This document shows positions 16,451 through 24,770 of a DNA stretch of 64,000 nucleotides, piece after piece. Every line of letters starts with the position of its first letter. The stretch's first letter is position 1. The notes below the pieces were generated by a model, which saw nothing but the letters and a program-made list of their open reading frames with translations, did not search any database and was not told the origin of the DNA. Position numbers and translations under genes: made by a program. This DNA comes from JAENVT01 sp039931555. Lineage in GTDB: Bacteria; Actinomycetota; Acidimicrobiia; Acidimicrobiales; Ilumatobacteraceae. The stretch lies in the NCBI GenBank assembly GCA_039931555.1, contig JBDTRP010000078.1, forward strand, positions 26,475 to 90,474, in the 5' to 3' direction.

Positions 16451-17978
16451 GTGACACCTCCGAGAGTGTGGTCAGTCCGAGTGCGACTTTGGCGAGCCCA
16501 TCGCTGCGCAGATCCATCATCCCCTGCTCGGCGGCACAGCGACGTACGTCCTCCGACGAGGCCCGACCGACGACGAGCTTGTCGAGCTCCTCCGACATCA
16601 GCATCACTTCGTGGATCGCCAGCCGCCCGCGGTAGCCCGTGCCACCACATTGCGGGCACCCGATGCCGCGGTAGAAAACCAGGTCTTCGATGGAGGCTCG
16701 GGAGAAGTCCCACTTCGCTGCGCTGAGCTCGAGCTCGGTGGGGACGAAGGGAACCTTGCACCGGTCGCAGAGCCGCCGCGCCAGTCGTTGGGCCAGCACG
16801 CAATCGACGGCGGAGGTGACCAGGAACGGTTCGATGCCCATCTCGATCAGGCGGAGCGGGGTCGATGGAGCGTCGTTGGTGTGCAGCGTCGTCAGCACGA
16901 GATGACCGGTGAGCGCAGCCTCGATGGCGATGACGCCGGTCTCGCGGTCGCGGATCTCGCCGACCAGGATGATGTCGGGGTCCTGTCGCAGGATCGAGCG
17001 CAGCGCGTTGGCGAACGTCAGCCCGGCCTTCGGGTTCGTCTGCACCTGGTTGACGTTGGCCAGCCGGTACTCGACCGGGTCTTCGACCGTGACGATGTTG
17101 CTCGATTCGATGTTGAGCAGGTTGAGGGTCGCGTACAGCGTGGTGGTCTTGCCGGACCCTGTCGGCCCGGTGACCAGGATCGCGCCATAGGGCTTGCGGA
17201 ACGAGTGCTCGTACTGGGCGAGCTGCGACGGCAGGAAGCCGAGGCTCGTCAACGACTGCACGCTGCTGGCCCGGTCGAGGATACGCATCACGACCTTCTC
17301 GCCATACACGGTCGGCAGCGTGGAGACGCGCAGGTCGACCACCGAGCCGTCGACGGTCAAGCTGATGCGGCCGTCCTTGGGCACACGCCGCTCGGCGATG
17401 TCGATGTCGGCCATCACCTTCAGCCGCGAGATCACGCCGGGGATGATCGCCCGCGGCTGGCGCATGCGCTCGTGGAGCACGCCGTCGATGCGATAGCGGA
17501 TCCTCAGATCGTGCTCGGTCGGCTCGACGTGGATGTCGGACGCCCGTTCCTGCACGGCCTGCAAGATGATCAGGTTCACGAACTTGACGATCGGGGCTTC
17601 CTCGACGACAGCGCGCAACGTGGCCAGGTCGGTCTGCTCGTCGAACGAGTCGTCGACCACGATCTGGGCGACGTTGTTGACTTCCTGGTCGAGCTTGCGG
17701 CGTTCACCGAGGAGGTCGGCCAGCTGGGTCGGGGTGATCGGCACGCGAGTGAACCGCTCGTCGAGCAGGGCACGGAGGTCGTCGACGGCGCGAAGATCGC
17801 CGGGGTTGACCATGCCGACGATCAACTCGCCATTCTCGCGGCGCAACGGAACGGCCTGATACCGGTGCCCGATGTGCTCGGGCAGGAGGCCCCGGAGTGC
17901 CGTATCGCTCAACTCGACTCCCGGCGGCGGTGCCGCCGTATTGGCCACCGGGCCCGCGAGCGTGGTTGCATCCATCAC
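16437..17978 (-). CDS. pilB: Type IV pilus extension ATPase PilB
   Basis: A 513-residue GspE/PilB-family ATPase powering pilin polymerisation. Seen: an N-terminal MshEN-type domain (LRGLLPEHIGHRYQAVPL), RASDIHVEP, Walker A GPTGSGKTTTLY near residue 270, Walker B DIILVGEIRD, the His box LTGHLVLTTLHTNDA, and a CxxC...CxxC zinc element (LCDRC and CPQCGGTGYRGR) near residues 410-450. A 57-nt gap separates it from the pilX-like gene upstream, so it may have its own promoter. At 513 residues it is a little shorter than the usual 560-570, mainly in the N-terminal domain. Confidence 0.95.
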   Translation of the reverse strand: MMDATTLAGPVANTAAPPPGVELSDTALRGLLPEHIGHRYQAVPLRRENGELIVGMVNPGDLRAVDDLRALLDERFTRVPITPTQLADLLGERRKLDQEVNNVAQIVVDDSFDEQTDLATLRAVVEEAPIVKFVNLIILQAVQERASDIHVEPTEHDLRIRYRIDGVLHERMRQPRAIIPGVISRLKVMADIDIAERRVPKDGRISLTVDGSVVDLRVSTLPTVYGEKVVMRILDRASSVQSLTSLGFLPSQLAQYEHSFRKPYGAILVTGPTGSGKTTTLYATLNLLNIESSNIVTVEDPVEYRLANVNQVQTNPKAGLTFANALRSILRQDPDIILVGEIRDRETGVIAIEAALTGHLVLTTLHTNDAPSTPLRLIEMGIEPFLVTSAVDCVLAQRLARRLCDRCKVPFVPTELELSAAKWDFSRASIEDLVFYRGIGCPQCGGTGYRGRLAIHEVMLMSEELDKLVVGRASSEDVRRCAAEQGMMDLRSDGLAKVALGLTTLSEVSRVVA

Positions 17979-18035
17979 CCGCTTGTGTCGGCCGTCTGGC
18001 TCGCGTGTGGGAGCAGAACTCCCCTTTTGGGAACC

Positions 18036-19313
18036 TCAGGCGGTACCGGTGATCTCTCGGGTGGAGATGTGCCGGATCGTGAATTGCTGTGGATTGGCGA
18101 GCGTCCAGTCGAAGCCGAGCGACTTCAACCCCTCCAGTGGGTAGGTGATCTTGAGGTTGGCGTGAGCGTCGAAGCTTCCGGTGTAGAGCGCACCCACATA
18201 GGTGACTGAGTTGGCGTTCTTCTTCACAGCGGTGAATGCACCCGTGGTGTAGGCCAGCATCGGGACGTTCGGGTTGCCAAAGTTGTTGGGCAGGAGGATC
18301 GCGCCGCCGCTTGTCGAGATGACCGAGAGCTGTACTGGAGCGGTGCCGACTTTCGACACCCCGTTCGGCAACGTGATGCTGCCCGAGGCGATGACGGTCA
18401 TGTCACCCGTCAAGGGGCCGAGGTTGCCGAGGTCCACGTCACCCGGGAAGTAGAAGACACCCTTGTTCTGCCGCAGTGAATCACTGAAGAACAATGCGGT
18501 GGTCGCGTACTGCTTGTACGACCCGACTGGGTAGCTGGAGTTCGGCCATGGGAAAGCCGGGAGCGTCTGGAGCGGCACCGGCAATGGCCGAACGTTCGGT
18601 GGCTGACAGGTTCCCTTGACCGGCGGATTGGGGCAGTGGCCTGCGGTGTAGATATCGAGCGTGCCACCAGCGGCGACATCATTTACACCATCGATGCTGC
18701 CGATCGTGATGTTGTGGTTGGCATAGAGCGAACCGACGAAATTCGCCTTTCCCCCGTTGACGTTGCCCACTACGTAGATGTCGCCGGTGAACGTCTTGGC
18801 CTGGCTGGGCAGGATGAGGTCGCCGCCGATGTAGACCTTGCCCGTGATGCTCCAGTTCGCGCCGTCGAGCGTTCCCTGGGTGAAGAAACCGTAGGTGAAC
18901 GCGACGGGAACCAGTTCGACGACTTGCTCCATTGTCCGCTTTGCGTTCGAGGCTGTGCCGACGGACTTCATGATTCGGCGGAACGGCTCTCCAGCTACCG
19001 GGGTGACCGTGACGGCGTACGAGGCTCCACTGTTGTCATAGGTGCCCGAGTCCACGGTCAATCCAGCGTCGGTTGTCAGTGCTGAGGCGGCATCGGCGAG
19101 ACCCGCCGAAGCGGCATCGATGGCTTGTTGACGCTGCCGGTCCTGATTCGACGCGGTGTTCTGCCTGGTGGCGAACGACAGGAGCACGCCGGCGAGGGCG
19201 AACACGACCACGGAGACGACCGCCGCCATCACCAGTGCCGAGCCGCGGTCACTCGCCTGGTGTCGAGCAGCTCCGGACCTTCCCCGAATGGTGCAGTTCA
19301 GCATTGACCCCAT
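18036..19313 (-). CDS. Pilus-associated protein with prepilin-like N-terminus (PilX-like)
   Basis: A 425-residue protein. After a short basic leader comes DRGSALVMAAVVSVVVFALAG, a PilX/GspK-type hydrophobic helix starting after a Gly, as in minor pilins that carry a degenerate processing site. The rest is a large, Gly/Thr/Asn-rich beta-type domain (about residues 130-425) with ITGKVYIGGDLILP-type repeats, which suggests a surface-exposed beta-helix. Its start lies 16 nt inside the end of the pilW-like gene; an in-frame ATG at 19304 is an alternative. Probably part of the pilus tip complex. Sequence conservation outside the helix is too low to assign a substrate. Confidence 0.7.
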   Translation of the reverse strand: MGSMLNCTIRGRSGAARHQASDRGSALVMAAVVSVVVFALAGVLLSFATRQNTASNQDRQRQQAIDAASAGLADAASALTTDAGLTVDSGTYDNSGASYAVTVTPVAGEPFRRIMKSVGTASNAKRTMEQVVELVPVAFTYGFFTQGTLDGANWSITGKVYIGGDLILPSQAKTFTGDIYVVGNVNGGKANFVGSLYANHNITIGSIDGVNDVAAGGTLDIYTAGHCPNPPVKGTCQPPNVRPLPVPLQTLPAFPWPNSSYPVGSYKQYATTALFFSDSLRQNKGVFYFPGDVDLGNLGPLTGDMTVIASGSITLPNGVSKVGTAPVQLSVISTSGGAILLPNNFGNPNVPMLAYTTGAFTAVKKNANSVTYVGALYTGSFDAHANLKITYPLEGLKSLGFDWTLANPQQFTIRHISTREITGTA

Positions 19314-19813
19314 GCGTTCCTCCCAGCGATCGTTGTTTGCATGTGGAACTCGCCGCCGTTGGCAGATCGAATCGGAATGTCGACGACGAGGGTACGTAGC
19401 GGCGTCATCAGCTGATTGAACGCGGTCGTCGTCGCTCCGACGTTTCGGATGACCTCGCGCGCATTGCTGCCTTCGGTACGGATGACGGTGTCGCCGACGA
19501 TCTCGTAGGTGATCCCTGCGCCCGGCGAGGCGACTGTCTGGAAGTTCAGCACGTTCCTCGGCGGTACCTGGTTCGGGAGGGGTTCCTTGATGCAGACCGC
19601 CGATCGCAACTCACGGTCCAACGTGGCCGACAACAATCGTGCGGAATCAACGGCGTCTGCAGTGCTCTCGATCCGGTTCGTTGCCCGTTGTGCCAAGCCG
19701 AGGGTCGCCGAGATGATCACGACCACGAGAGCCGTCAAGGCCATCGAGATGGCCAGTTCGATCAGCGTGACGCCGTGGTCTCGTCGGTCGCTGGCAGCAT
19801 GCATGGTCGTCAT
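19298..19813 (-). CDS. Minor prepilin with N-methylation motif (PilW-like)
   Basis: A 171-residue prepilin. The leader MTTMHAASDRRDHG ends at the processing Gly, followed by VTLIELAISMALTALVVVI with the Glu at +5. The globular part contains two Cys (AVCIKE and the terminal GQC). Such proteins form part of the tip or initiation complex of type IV pili. The ATG at 19813 overlaps the stop of the upstream pilV-like gene (ATGA), and its end overlaps the pilX-like gene, giving a compact three-gene minor-pilin operon. Confidence 0.85.
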   Translation of the reverse strand: MTTMHAASDRRDHGVTLIELAISMALTALVVVIISATLGLAQRATNRIESTADAVDSARLLSATLDRELRSAVCIKEPLPNQVPPRNVLNFQTVASPGAGITYEIVGDTVIRTEGSNAREVIRNVGATTTAFNQLMTPLRTLVVDIPIRSANGGEFHMQTTIAGRNAWGQC

Positions 19814-21423
19814 GCCGCCTTCGTGAGCCAAGTGGTGTGCGCCGCGACGCGTCCATAGTTGACCTCGATGGTGAACGTGTCGGTTCCGATCCCCGGCGGT
19901 AGGCCGAGCGTGGACGGTGTGATGGTGGCAGCGACCGAGACAACCAGCAGCGGTTGGGTCTGCACCGTCACGACCAGGGACACTTGGCGATCGCCGACCG
20001 CAAACGTCGAACCGCCGGTCCAGTTGGTTCCTGGGGCCACGACCACGGCGGGCGTCGCGTACCCGATTCCGTTCCAGAGTTGCACTGTCGTTCCGTAGGT
20101 GAGGGTCGGCGCGGTTGTGGTGTAGCCCGATGCTGCCGATGCGTTGGCCGTGAACGCGTCGACCTTGACCGCACCGTCGAGGATACCGGGTAGCGAGAGG
20201 ATGCCCAGCGCGGGTGCGCGGAGCTCCGCTGTGGCCCTCACACTGCCAACTGCGTCGTGATCCACCGAGGTCGTCGCGGACCAATCGCCCACGAAGGACC
20301 AGAGTTTGCCGGTCAAGTCGCCGCTGACGAAAGACGCCGACGGGCCGGCGGTCGGCGTGACAGTTGCTAACGCCCATGGCACTGCATCGGCGACTCCGGC
20401 GAGTGGACACGCAGGCGAGCACAAGTCGGTCTTGGCGTTTGCCGTCAACGAGGCCGCTCCGGCGGGTGGCACGGATACGACGAGCCCGCCAGCGGTTGGC
20501 GGGATCGTGCAGAGGAAGGTGCCGCCCGATCCCGACGCGGTGTTCGAGGTCGTCGTGCTCGAATCGTTGTCCGCGATGTTGGCGATGTTGACGCCGGGGC
20601 AGTTGTCCGCGGCGATTGGGTCGACGGGTGTGCAGGTCGTGGAATCGATGCGGCTGTGGGCCTCGACGTGGGCCGCTGCGCCAGTCGCCGCGCCGATTGC
20701 CGTTCTCAGGGTGGAAGCGATGGTGTCCGAGCGTGCGCCGGGGAGCGCGACGTGCACATCATCAAGGGTGTCGCCGCCGAGACATCCACCGAGGGTGATC
20801 AATCCATCCGTCACCTCTGCCGAGCCGTTGCTCGAAGGAAAGGAGGTGTAGTCGAGCGGGAACACCAGCGAGGAGAACTGCAACGTGTGCGCCGTCGGCG
20901 ATGACGACGGCCACTCGATGATCACGGTGACGTGGCGGTACCCGGTCCCGTTGCCGCCGGCTGGTGGCACGGTGGTCACGAACGTTCGGAGCGTGAACGT
21001 TGTCGCAACGGCGACCTGTGTCGTCCGGTACGACACAGGCGTCCCGTCCAGCGCAGTGCCGCCGAAGATCAGATCTTCTGTAGCGCTTCCGCCGACCTTC
21101 AACTTCAACGGGGTTCCGGCGGCAACCATCGGGTCGGTTGTGGTCACGCCAGTCCCGGTTGCGACCTTGGTCCAGTCGGCGCCCTGCAGGTTCTCGATCA
21201 CCTGCTTGGCCAACGAGACCGCGATCGTCCGCTGCCTTGCGGTTGTAATCGCCCGCGCAGTGGTACCCAGGGTGCTGAGCAATCCGAGCAAGGCGCCGAC
21301 GATCACCGTCATCGAGATGATCTGCTCGATCAGCGTGAATCCATGGTCGGTTGCGGCCGTTGCTCGGCTGGGGTTGTTGGCGCGAGTTCCCACACCGCTC
21401 GTGTCGGCCGTCGGTGGCTGCAT
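19810..21423 (-). CDS. Large minor prepilin with N-methylation motif (PilV-like)
   Basis: A 537-residue prepilin, very large for a minor pilin (usually 130-250). The leader runs to DHG, then FTLIEQIISMTVIVGALLGLL with Glu at +5. The C-terminal approximately 480 residues are Thr/Ser/Gly/Pro-rich with several Cys (LGGCLGG, TTCTPV, DNCPG, TFLC, DLCSPACPL), suggesting a disulfide-stabilised surface domain that could serve as an adhesin. ATG at 21423 places the motif 27 residues in. It is the first gene of the minus-strand minor-pilin operon, divergent from pilMN. Confidence 0.8.
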   Translation of the reverse strand: MQPPTADTSGVGTRANNPSRATAATDHGFTLIEQIISMTVIVGALLGLLSTLGTTARAITTARQRTIAVSLAKQVIENLQGADWTKVATGTGVTTTDPMVAAGTPLKLKVGGSATEDLIFGGTALDGTPVSYRTTQVAVATTFTLRTFVTTVPPAGGNGTGYRHVTVIIEWPSSSPTAHTLQFSSLVFPLDYTSFPSSNGSAEVTDGLITLGGCLGGDTLDDVHVALPGARSDTIASTLRTAIGAATGAAAHVEAHSRIDSTTCTPVDPIAADNCPGVNIANIADNDSSTTTSNTASGSGGTFLCTIPPTAGGLVVSVPPAGAASLTANAKTDLCSPACPLAGVADAVPWALATVTPTAGPSASFVSGDLTGKLWSFVGDWSATTSVDHDAVGSVRATAELRAPALGILSLPGILDGAVKVDAFTANASAASGYTTTAPTLTYGTTVQLWNGIGYATPAVVVAPGTNWTGGSTFAVGDRQVSLVVTVQTQPLLVVSVAATITPSTLGLPPGIGTDTFTIEVNYGRVAAHTTWLTKAA

Positions 21424-21433
21424 CTGACGGGTC

Positions 21434-21452
21434 GTTCCCCATGTGGGGGAAC
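21434..21452. promoter_or_regulatory. Palindrome in the divergent pil promoter region
   Basis: GTTCCCC and GGGGAAC arms of 7 bp around a 5-nt centre, followed at once by a second small inverted repeat (CGTTG/CAACG, 21453-21466). Both sit in the 89-nt gap between the minus-strand pilV-like gene and the plus-strand pilMN gene. A shared operator is plausible but untested. Confidence 0.4.
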
Positions 21453-21512
21453 CGTTGTCGGCAACGACGCGAACAGGCCGACTCCATCTCGCGAGATCAG
21501 AGGAGACAGCGA

Positions 21513-23195
21513 ATGGTCGCGAGAGTGATTGGACTGGACATCGGCACCAACGCCGTTCGTGCCGTCGAAATCGAGCTCGGCGATCCACCGCTGATTCGGC
21601 GGATGGGTCAGGTCGGCCTGCCCGTCGGCGCAGTGGTCGATGGCGAGGTCGCCGACGTCAGCGCCGTGTCGATCGCGCTCCGCCAACTGTGGACTCAGGC
21701 GGGCTTCAAGTCGCGTACCGTCCGCGTGGGGATGTCATCGGCGAGGGTGATCGTGCGCACCATCGAAATGCCTCGGCTGTCGCGAGACGACCTGATCTCG
21801 ACGATTCGGCTGCAGCTCGACGACTACGTCCCACTTCCCGCCGATGAAACGGTCTTCGACGTCAGAACCCTCGATGGACCGCAGCCGACCGATCAGACCC
21901 TGCACCTCCTGCTCGCCGCCACACACCAAGATGCGGTGCAGCCGCTGTTGATGGCGCTGCAAGAGGCCGATCTCAAGGTCGCTGCTGTCGATGTGATCCC
22001 GGCTGCGCTGGCGCTGGCCCTGACCCACGTCGAGCCTGAGCAAGACGAGAGCGTCGACATCGTGTTGTCGATCGGCGCGGGGACCGTGGTCGTGATCGCC
22101 GCTCGCGAGGGAGAGCCGCTGTTCTCGCGCACGCTCACCAACACATCTGGTCGGCGAACCACCGAGCGCATCGCCAGCCGCCTCGGCATCGCCGAGCTCG
22201 AGGCCGAGCGCTACAAGCGGCTCGGTCCCACCGAAGACCCCTCCTCCGCAGTGGCCACCAAGGCGAGCCAGGAGAGCCTCGACGAGATCATCAGCGAGGT
22301 GCAGGCGTCGCTCGCCTTCTACGGCGAGCAGCCCGGCTCGCGGCATGTGCGTCGACTGCTGGTGACGGGAGGCGGTTCGCAGTTGCCCGGCTTGACCGTA
22401 GCCCTGAGCGACGCGTTGGGCATCGGCGTGGAGTGTGCAGACCCGTTCGCGCGGGTCCGCCTCGGTGACACCGGCTTCGAGTCCGCCGACCTGCCATTCC
22501 TCGCACCGTACATGGCGGCTGCGATCGGCGTCGCGTTGGGTCAGGCCCGGCCGAAAGACAGCCGAATCGATCTGACACCTGTTGCCAAACGCCCGGCTCG
22601 GGCTCTCGGAACGCGGCGACTGCTCGTCAGTGCCGGAGTCGTGGTCCTCGTCGGCGCGGCCGGCGCAATTTACATGAACGGGCGGAGCGCCATCGCCACC
22701 GAACAAGATCGGCTGGCTGGCGCGCAAGCGCACCTCGCTGATCTGCAGGCTCGCCTCGCCGAACTTCTCCCTGCCACAGGTCAGAACACGCCGACGGGTG
22801 TCGCCGCGAGCCCCGAGGCGGTTGCGGCAAGCATCGCCGCTACGAACATCGATTGGCTCGCTGTCGAGCGTGCCGTCGTGGAAGACAGTGCGCCGCTCGG
22901 CGTGATCACCTCGGGATTCCAGGGCGCGCTCGACCTGTCGGGTGGCCCGGCCACATCCGTTCGCTCAGCCCGGCCCGGCACGTTGACGTTCGCCGCCACA
23001 GCCCCCGGCTTGACGGTCGTCGCCGATTGGCTCGATGTCGTGGCCGCCGACCCGAGGTTCGCCGACCCATGGGCGGGGGGCTTCACCATGACTGTGCAAA
23101 CCGACGGATCGAACCAGGTGCAGTTCGCGATCACGATGCTCGTGACAGACAAGAACCTCGTCGGCAGTGGTTCAACGACGGGGGTGCAGCCATGA
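21513..23195 (+). CDS. pilM: PilM-PilN fusion, type IV pilus assembly
   Basis: A 560-residue protein joining two components that are usually separate. Residues 1-360 are the actin-like PilM: VIGLDIGTNAVRAVEI phosphate-binding loop, MPRLSRDDLISTIRLQ, DIVLSIGAGTVVVI, and LLVTGGGSQLPGL. Residues about 375-395 form a membrane helix (LLVSAGVVVLVGAAGAIY), then a short coiled coil and a PilN-like periplasmic domain to the end. PilM normally binds the cytoplasmic tail of PilN, so fusion makes that contact permanent. AGGAG lies 7 nt before ATG at 21513. PilO follows with an ATGA overlap. Confidence 0.85.
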   Translation: MVARVIGLDIGTNAVRAVEIELGDPPLIRRMGQVGLPVGAVVDGEVADVSAVSIALRQLWTQAGFKSRTVRVGMSSARVIVRTIEMPRLSRDDLISTIRLQLDDYVPLPADETVFDVRTLDGPQPTDQTLHLLLAATHQDAVQPLLMALQEADLKVAAVDVIPAALALALTHVEPEQDESVDIVLSIGAGTVVVIAAREGEPLFSRTLTNTSGRRTTERIASRLGIAELEAERYKRLGPTEDPSSAVATKASQESLDEIISEVQASLAFYGEQPGSRHVRRLLVTGGGSQLPGLTVALSDALGIGVECADPFARVRLGDTGFESADLPFLAPYMAAAIGVALGQARPKDSRIDLTPVAKRPARALGTRRLLVSAGVVVLVGAAGAIYMNGRSAIATEQDRLAGAQAHLADLQARLAELLPATGQNTPTGVAASPEAVAASIAATNIDWLAVERAVVEDSAPLGVITSGFQGALDLSGGPATSVRSARPGTLTFAATAPGLTVVADWLDVVAADPRFADPWAGGFTMTVQTDGSNQVQFAITMLVTDKNLVGSGSTTGVQP

Positions 23196-23776
23196 ATCGC
23201 AGCCGCAAGGACATGACGATGATGGCGGCGATGGCCGGGCTCATGCTGTTCGCCGCGTTCAACTTCCTCTACAAGCCACAACGCAGCGAGCTCTCCAGTG
23301 CCAGCAGCGAGCTGCGAAGCGTCGAGCAGAGTGTCTCCGACGCCGAGCTCCTGATGCAGACTCCCGTGACCACCACGACGATCGTGGGTGTCGAACCCGG
23401 CGCCGCGCTGCCGGCGATCCCTGAAGATATGGCGTTGACCCAACTGCTCCGGCAGCTGCAGGGTGTCGCCGATCAAACCGGCGTGACCGTTGCAGCGATC
23501 ACGCCGACGCAGCTCAGCGAGAACCCGAGTGGGCCTGGCGGATCGATGGGACTGGCGATCACCGCCTCGGGCCCGCACGACTCGCTACGGGCCTACGTCC
23601 AAGGACTGCGTGACTTGGAGCGATTGCTCGTGATCGAGCAGATCTCGATCACCGCTGTGCCGCCCGTGGCAGACCAACCGGCGCAACCCGACCAGCTCCA
23701 GCTGTCGGCGCGGGTCTTCACCTTGGTGCCACCGCCGAGCGCCGTCGCCATTCCTACGGAGACGTCGAAACCGTGA
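23192..23776 (+). CDS. pilO: PilO-like type IV pilus alignment protein
   Basis: A 194-residue inner-membrane protein. Seen: a basic N-terminus, one membrane helix (MMAAMAGLMLFAAFNFLY, about residues 10-27), a coiled-coil stretch with SSASSELRSVEQSVSDAELL, a Thr/Pro linker, and a ferredoxin-like C-terminal domain. The domain contains the PilO-type motif LTQLLRQLQGVADQTGV and ends LSARVFTL. It overlaps pilMN by 4 nt, and dimerisation with the fused PilN domain is the family's usual role in the alignment complex. Sequence identity is expected to be low in this family; the context makes the call firm. Confidence 0.85.
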   Translation: MNRSRKDMTMMAAMAGLMLFAAFNFLYKPQRSELSSASSELRSVEQSVSDAELLMQTPVTTTTIVGVEPGAALPAIPEDMALTQLLRQLQGVADQTGVTVAAITPTQLSENPSGPGGSMGLAITASGPHDSLRAYVQGLRDLERLLVIEQISITAVPPVADQPAQPDQLQLSARVFTLVPPPSAVAIPTETSKP

Positions 23777-23793
23777 CACTCACAGCGCTCACT

Positions 23794-23890
23794 CGCACAC
23801 TTTCTGTGCGAAGTGTGGAAATGCTCGCGTCGGTCTCGCAGCGGTGGCCGACACAGAAAATCAACAACGCACACATGTACCGGAGGTACA
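23794..23890 (+). promoter_or_regulatory. pilA leader with alternative hairpins and a masked ribosome site
   Basis: Two stems share bases and exclude each other: CGCACA/TGTGCG (23794-23810) and CACACTT/AAGTGTG (23796-23817). Just before the pilin gene, TGTACC-GGA-GGTACA (23876-23890) forms a 6-bp hairpin that contains the GGAGG Shine-Dalgarno (23882-23886). This points to control of pilin translation or of read-through from pilO. Confidence 0.45.
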
Positions 23891-23894
23891 CAAA

Positions 23895-24404
23895 ATGAAG
23901 AACTTGCCGATCCATAGGGATGAAGACAAAGGATTCACCCTGATCGAATTGATGGTCGTCGTCCTGATCATCGCCATCTTGTTGGCCATCGCGATCCCAA
24001 CCTTCCTCGGCGCCCAGAACAAGGCCAAGGACCGCAGCGCCCAATCATCGGCCCGCAACGCCCTGACCAACGCCAAGACCATCTTCGCCGATACGGGCGT
24101 CTACACCGGCGTCACTGCCATCCTTCTGCAGGCCAGTGAGCCGAGCCTCACATTCATCCAGGCCGTCGCGGCCAGCGACTCGTCGACCGGGCCGAAGTCG
24201 GTTTCGATGAAGACCACAGACACAGCGTGGTATGGCGCAGTGCTGTCCGACACCAGCACCTGCTTCTACATCGTCGACTCCGTCGGCCCGACCGGCACGG
24301 CCGGTACTCAATACGCCAAGGTGGAGAACTCATCCAAGACCACCTGCGTTGCATCGGCCACTCTGCCAGGCACACCGGCAGCCACGTATATCGACAAGTG
24401 GTGA
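23895..24404 (+). CDS. pilA: Major type IV pilin PilA
   Basis: A 169-residue type IVa prepilin. The 13-residue leader MKNLPIHRDEDKG is followed by the processing site and FTLIELMVVVLIIAILLAI with Glu at +5, the classical first helix. The C-terminal globular domain has two Cys (STCFYIVD and KTTCVAS) that could form the D-loop disulfide. GGAGG lies 8 nt before the ATG. It is downstream of pilO on the same strand after 118 nt with leader structure, and is followed by a hairpin terminator, so it could be expressed as its own abundant mRNA. Confidence 0.9.
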   Translation: MKNLPIHRDEDKGFTLIELMVVVLIIAILLAIAIPTFLGAQNKAKDRSAQSSARNALTNAKTIFADTGVYTGVTAILLQASEPSLTFIQAVAASDSSTGPKSVSMKTTDTAWYGAVLSDTSTCFYIVDSVGPTGTAGTQYAKVENSSKTTCVASATLPGTPAATYIDKW

Positions 24405-24502
24405 CAATCCCCGATCGGGTGGGCCAGCTTTCGAGCTGACTCGCTGGCCCGAGAAGGCGAGCCACCTCCGGTCTCTACGGACCGCCGACTCGGCACCTTG
24501 AA

Positions 24503-24529
24503 TGCGTCCGCCCCGAAAGGGCGGGCGCA
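24503..24529 (+). terminator. Hairpin terminator after pilA
   Basis: An 11-bp GC-rich stem (TGCGTCCGCCC with GGGCGGGCGCA, one wobble) closed by a GAAA-type loop, about 100 nt after the pilin stop. There is no T tract, as is common in high-GC actinobacteria. Confidence 0.65.
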
Positions 24530-24544
24530 TCGCCGCGTCTCCGG

Positions 24545-24625
24545 TCAGATCGCCTCGATCGACACCCCGCGATGATCACCGAGCAGTTGTCGAAGATCGG
24601 TCGGGTCGCTCGTCCAGACTGGCAT
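24545..24625 (-). pseudogene. Remnant of a PIN-domain (VapC-like) toxin C-terminus
   Basis: A 26-codon open stretch whose product reads TSDPTDLRQLLGDHRGVSIEAI after MPVW. This matches the usual end of PIN-domain toxins (TSDP-DL-LL...V-V-I). It overlaps the end of the antitoxin gene in another frame, and the catalytic N-terminal three quarters of the toxin are missing. The simplest reading is an internal deletion of a VapBC module. Confidence 0.5.
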
Positions 24626-24749
24626 CCTTGCGCAACCGGGCGCGCAGCGCTTCGACGACGTAACTGGACACCTCACCAGGGCCGACGCGGCTCCTCAGCT
24701 CGGCGAGCAATTCGGTGTCAAGAGTGATCGTGATGCGAGTTGTCGCCAT
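24576..24749 (-). CDS. Ribbon-helix-helix antitoxin-like protein (VapB-type), probably orphan
   Basis: A 57-residue protein starting MATTRITITLDTELLAELRS, the beta-strand and first helix of a CopG/RHH DNA-binding fold, followed by GEVSSYVVEALRARLRKD. These antitoxins neutralise PIN toxins and repress their own operon. The last 15 residues (DERPDRSSTTAR) do not look like family sequence and run over the toxin remnant in another frame, so the C-terminus is probably scrambled by the deletion that removed the toxin. It starts 21 nt after the Rieske gene on the same strand. Confidence 0.6.
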   Translation of the reverse strand: MATTRITITLDTELLAELRSRVGPGEVSSYVVEALRARLRKDASLDERPDRSSTTAR

Positions 24750-24770
24750 CGCCGAATCAGATCACACCGG

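Noticed and set aside
18015..18036. GAACTCCCC...GGGAACC upstream of pilB as an operator like that at 21434
   Set aside because: The arms are not inverted copies of each other when checked base by base.
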